Of a DNA stretch of 8,635 nt, positions 8,101 through 8,635 are shown piece by piece. The first letter of the stretch is position 1. Each line of letters starts with the position of its first letter. This DNA is from Planctomycetota bacterium (GTDB lineage: Bacteria; Planctomycetota; Planctomycetia; Planctomycetales; Planctomycetaceae), in NCBI GenBank assembly GCA_027622115.1, contig JAQBZS010000251.1:1-8635 (forward strand), written 5' to 3'. A program made the position numbers and the translations under genes. Under the pieces are notes generated by a model. The model did no database searches and was not told the origin of the DNA. It saw only the letters and a program-made list of their open reading frames with translations.

Positions 8101-8635
8101 TGCGGCAAGGCTTTCCATTCTCGAATCACTTTGCCGTCCGCCAACGACCACTGCTTGACGGACTTATCGGCACTCGCCGTAAACGCCGACTTCCCGTCCG
8201 CACTCAACAGCACGGCTGCGAGTGGATTGGAGTGCCCGGCCAACGGCTTCGGCGGCCCGGGAATCTTCCATCGACGCACCGTGCCGTCCAATCCGGACGT
8301 GGCGACTTCGGCGTCGGTCGGATGAAACGACAGTCCATGCACCGCACCGACGTGTCCCGCGAGTTGTCCGATCAACGCCCCATCCGCAGCCTTCCAGAAC
8401 TGGGCGATCCCCGAATCGTTCACGGTCGCGACGATCGAAGCATCTGCGTTCATGCCGACTTGCAGCACTTTGCCGGGATTGTTGGCGAACTCGCGAATGG
8501 CCGCGCCGGTTTCGGCGTTCGACAGAATCACGCGGCTGTCGTTGCCGCCGCTGAGCATGAATTTGCCGTCCGCAGATAGCATCACGGATGTTGCCAAATC
8601 GTTGTGTCCCGGCGACGCACCCACGGGTTTCGGCG
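2157..8635 (-). CDS. Giant WD40 repeat protein, 5' end outside window
   Basis: The frame is open from the right edge to the TAA at 2157-2159, giving about 2,158 visible residues. The first possible start inside the window is a GTG at 8622-8624, but the codons before it (PKP) continue a repeat pattern also seen later (PPKPLAGHSNP), so the real start lies beyond the edge. Counting from that GTG, I can delimit about 51 WD40 blades of 39-48 residues from residue 6 to 2155. They carry typical signatures: GH near the start, SxDGK, GGADKTVR and a terminal W or WD; some blades (for example near residues 172-216 and 554-595) lack the tryptophan. WD40 blades fold into beta-propellers that act as binding scaffolds; 51 would fill about seven seven-bladed propellers. 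There are only seven cysteines, none in the first 800 residues. A Lys/Glu/Pro-rich insert interrupts blade 48. No catalytic domain is visible. Related planctomycete proteins can have an N-terminal signal peptide and cytochrome c-like domain; that part cannot be seen. Partner and location are unknown. Confidence 0.96.
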   Translation of the reverse strand, partial: PKPVGASPGHNDLATSVMLSADGKFMLSGGNDSRVILSNAETGAAIREFANNPGKVLQVGMNADASIVATVNDSGIAQFWKAADGALIGQLAGHVGAVHGLSFHPTDAEVATSGLDGTVRRWKIPGPPKPLAGHSNPLAAVLLSADGKSAFTASADKSVKQWSLADGKVIREWKALPQPPQKLAVPADSKQIAVGDVTGLITIVPTPEEGAKVAAVPISIGAHTGGISGLAYHPKEKVLVSTGIDGLLKYWSLPIVPDKTLAGNAQPVQRLAVTSDGKQIITGAADAALLVYDGVTGEQAKKLAGHIGTVNALRLNADNSVLASGNATGELRFWNAKDWSPLAAIQGHAGIVHAIAFHPKEPRVATSGIDGTIREWRLPEAPQVLGDENQPGSLVALSGDGKIGVLAGAAKVEGKGVDAVVWNFETKAAAATFKGHDKPVQAVAIAKDGKRAATGDASGRLAVWNPASGAVEGSVVAHDAAITGVAFHPANPQMATSSADGTIKLWQLPIASGTQLAKVDGVITAFASSTDGKQVLFALDDKSVRLFNGDGVRLLAADLPGVVKSLAMSADNKLAVVGTDSGILTTIDLVKGTVVAHVGAHPGSVNGLAVHPQSNQIASVGADGKLRLWDVPTATRQQKGHTKPVAAVALSPNGLIAATGGGASLRLWKLADGADVWTIGHPSAVTSIAWKGDNAQVATGGADNVIRIWNVADGKMLAEYKGHTGAVTGLAWTPDNNGLVSGSADKSIKIWSLLPADKEKPDMQTVTGHAQGITSLALTGAGNVIVTGSSDGTVKLWNRADGKETRNIVHATPVSCVAASPDGKFIAVGGQDKLVKLYNPANGTVTATLAGHQAAVTSVSISRDNLRVIAGSSDGSVRAWDLMGQLLEFVVTKPATPNAVSFGIDDKTVIVGSSDNSVRVAKLAMQRVVSVSVGPVTCVAYAPNAASVLTGTMDKNVQLWSPTAGNQIRALTGVTAEVTGVAISADSTKIFAASVDKTVRAWNAADGNSIGSFVHPAIVRSVNPSPDGLRVVTGSDDNIVRVWHLASAKVLQSFTDHTKPVVGSAFDATGKIVMSVAQDGTLRQSPVSATHIIAAHDGGANCLTFNPTGTHIISGGADKLVKQFDLAGAQVKTFSGALAAIQCVAVRADNMQVAAGAAENFLHFWRLDNAQAMPPKIQLTVPVTSVAFSADNTQLAAGSADKHVRIFNTTDARLLEDILVADGVTSAAFTTDGTKLLLGGATNAAQLVSVSFLRLLVGHQGAVTAVEYSPDGNFLVSGGADKTVRKWALPAGTAAFSRAECQGPVTDVAVSSDSKFIVASSEDKTVRSWDFANGNPAKLITITVPIRGMHINTELGRVATVSDDNIVRVWDWESGKELQRFTGQTGLADVYLSADGQTVVSAGSDKTARIWPVSAGKLVVVPGNRINDLAMLPDGTGLLTAGADNVIRLWDMAGTKVRDFTGAPAAPSRLAVRPDSKQFTAGGDANATVKNFLVWNLAAAGAIKNIATPAVVAGLAFRADGAVAVSGTDKHIRVYSTETSQLLDDMASPAIVSDLVWAPDNKTLVAAGSDNNGYLFESNLKQVFTLAGLIKRVVYAPDGKSVIASHADNKLRQWSFADNKAVRTFSGNAGVINDVKLSPDGKSIITAGADKSVRVWDWPAANAAADVAAKATFMNVAAVHDIAVNHDATVIAAATADNQVHLIDAVTSQVRERFVGHTGTIHSVAMSGDGNLIVSASTDKTVRRWTATCQGILKAHTGQVNGLAMSVDGKQTYSTGADNTIIAWEDGKTVRKFAGSTGAVSAISLSPDGLLLAAVGADTFVRLWNTADGSPIAPVKAPVALTKVVAGNGKVVVAGADLIIRNYGVTQVDGKPVLELTHEAHGNTGAPVGLSLAADNRTLYSVSADQKLKRYYAADIGPRHELSEHIGPVYCVQVSNDNKVIAGGGADKTLRVWDAETGKLQHELNGHERPIYSVSIHPNGLQFASADAGGTIRQWAQEKKKEPEKKAEPAKKDDPKTEPKKPEPPVVKQFQALDEDVDGPVYSLVYSNDGNAIISGGSGRKWQGWNWGSEENKLVRSIEGHNHTIYAVTYNPAFGRIATLDYSGKLFIWTASNSAIAFHQQLPAASAYSMAYNPDGTEILIGTNDTRVIRIIVPPYAR
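2559..2639 (-). other. Lys/Glu/Pro-rich low-complexity insert in blade 48 of the WD40 protein
   Basis: Residues 1996-2022 consist almost wholly of K, E, P, A and D (for example KKKEPEKKAEPAKK). The insert follows the third strand of blade 48 (GTIRQWA) and precedes a stretch (VVKQFQAL) that could serve as the fourth strand, after which blade 49 begins. It is charged and expected to be disordered. It sets the last three blades apart from the preceding 48, so it may be a flexible hinge or an exposed binding loop. The composition is plain; the role is inferred. Confidence 0.85.
6333..8609 (-). repeat. Three-blade higher-order repeat within the WD40 gene
   Basis: Blades 1-18 of the visible protein fall into a repeating three-blade pattern of about 122-130 residues. 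Every third blade is of one type: GHxGxVxGLxFHP, then ATSGxDGT, then a tryptophan and LP or IP. Copies lie at 8238-8357, 7848-7976, 7476-7595, 7083-7205 and 6717-6839, with a weaker one at 6333-6470. The blade after it usually has a SADGK/TSDGK turn; the next tends to have an AxGDxSG or ATGD turn. Beyond blade 18 the pattern loses its regularity. The simplest reading is growth by duplication of a three-blade unit, followed by divergence or single-blade events nearer the C-terminus. Confidence 0.75.

Noticed and set aside
4482..8579. Series of long plus-strand open frames opposite the WD40 gene (up to 371 codons)
   Set aside because: They lie in exact codon register antisense to the WD40 gene. 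Stops there need TTA, CTA or TCA codons in the sense gene, which a GC-rich gene rarely uses. The translations show no domain and their repetitiveness mirrors the WD40 repeats.
8622..8624. GTG as the true start of the WD40 gene
   Set aside because: The frame stays open upstream to the window edge and the preceding PKP codons match the inter-blade pattern seen later (PPKPLAGHSNP). There is also no signal peptide after the GTG.

Overview
The window looks like planctomycete chromosome, probably from the Pirellulaceae or a relative. The evidence is a GC-rich sequence holding a Tat-exported DUF1501 protein beside a giant, almost pure WD40-repeat protein, plus sparse, repeat-bearing intergenic DNA. 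This gene pairing is typical of Planctomycetes; the placement is inferred from protein character, not from a search.

Layout, left to right. Positions 1-323 hold no convincing gene. They contain an imperfect hairpin (7-45) and several scattered copies of a short GGATAATG-like motif on both strands. Positions 324-1787 (minus strand) encode a complete 487-residue DUF1501 protein with a twin-arginine signal and a clear Shine-Dalgarno sequence. Positions 1788-2156 are intergenic and are filled mostly by a 67-bp tandem repeat array (1818-2132, about 4.7 copies). Each unit carries two inverted repeats, and two unit subtypes alternate. Positions 2157-8635 (minus strand) encode the C-terminal 2,158 or so residues of a WD40 protein. 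It is still open at the right edge, so its N-terminus lies outside the window. About 51 WD40 blades can be delimited, and the N-terminal part of the visible protein shows a higher-order period of three blades.

Both genes are transcribed leftward, with the WD40 gene upstream. They may be co-transcribed, with the repeat array inside the message, or the array may separate two transcription units. The sequence does not decide this. In planctomycetes, WD40 proteins of this sort often carry an N-terminal signal peptide or cytochrome c-like domain and sit with DUF1501 genes, suggesting an exported surface or periplasmic system of unknown function; the part that would show this is not in the window. 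The least explained features are the alternating hairpin repeat array and the three-blade module of the giant protein.
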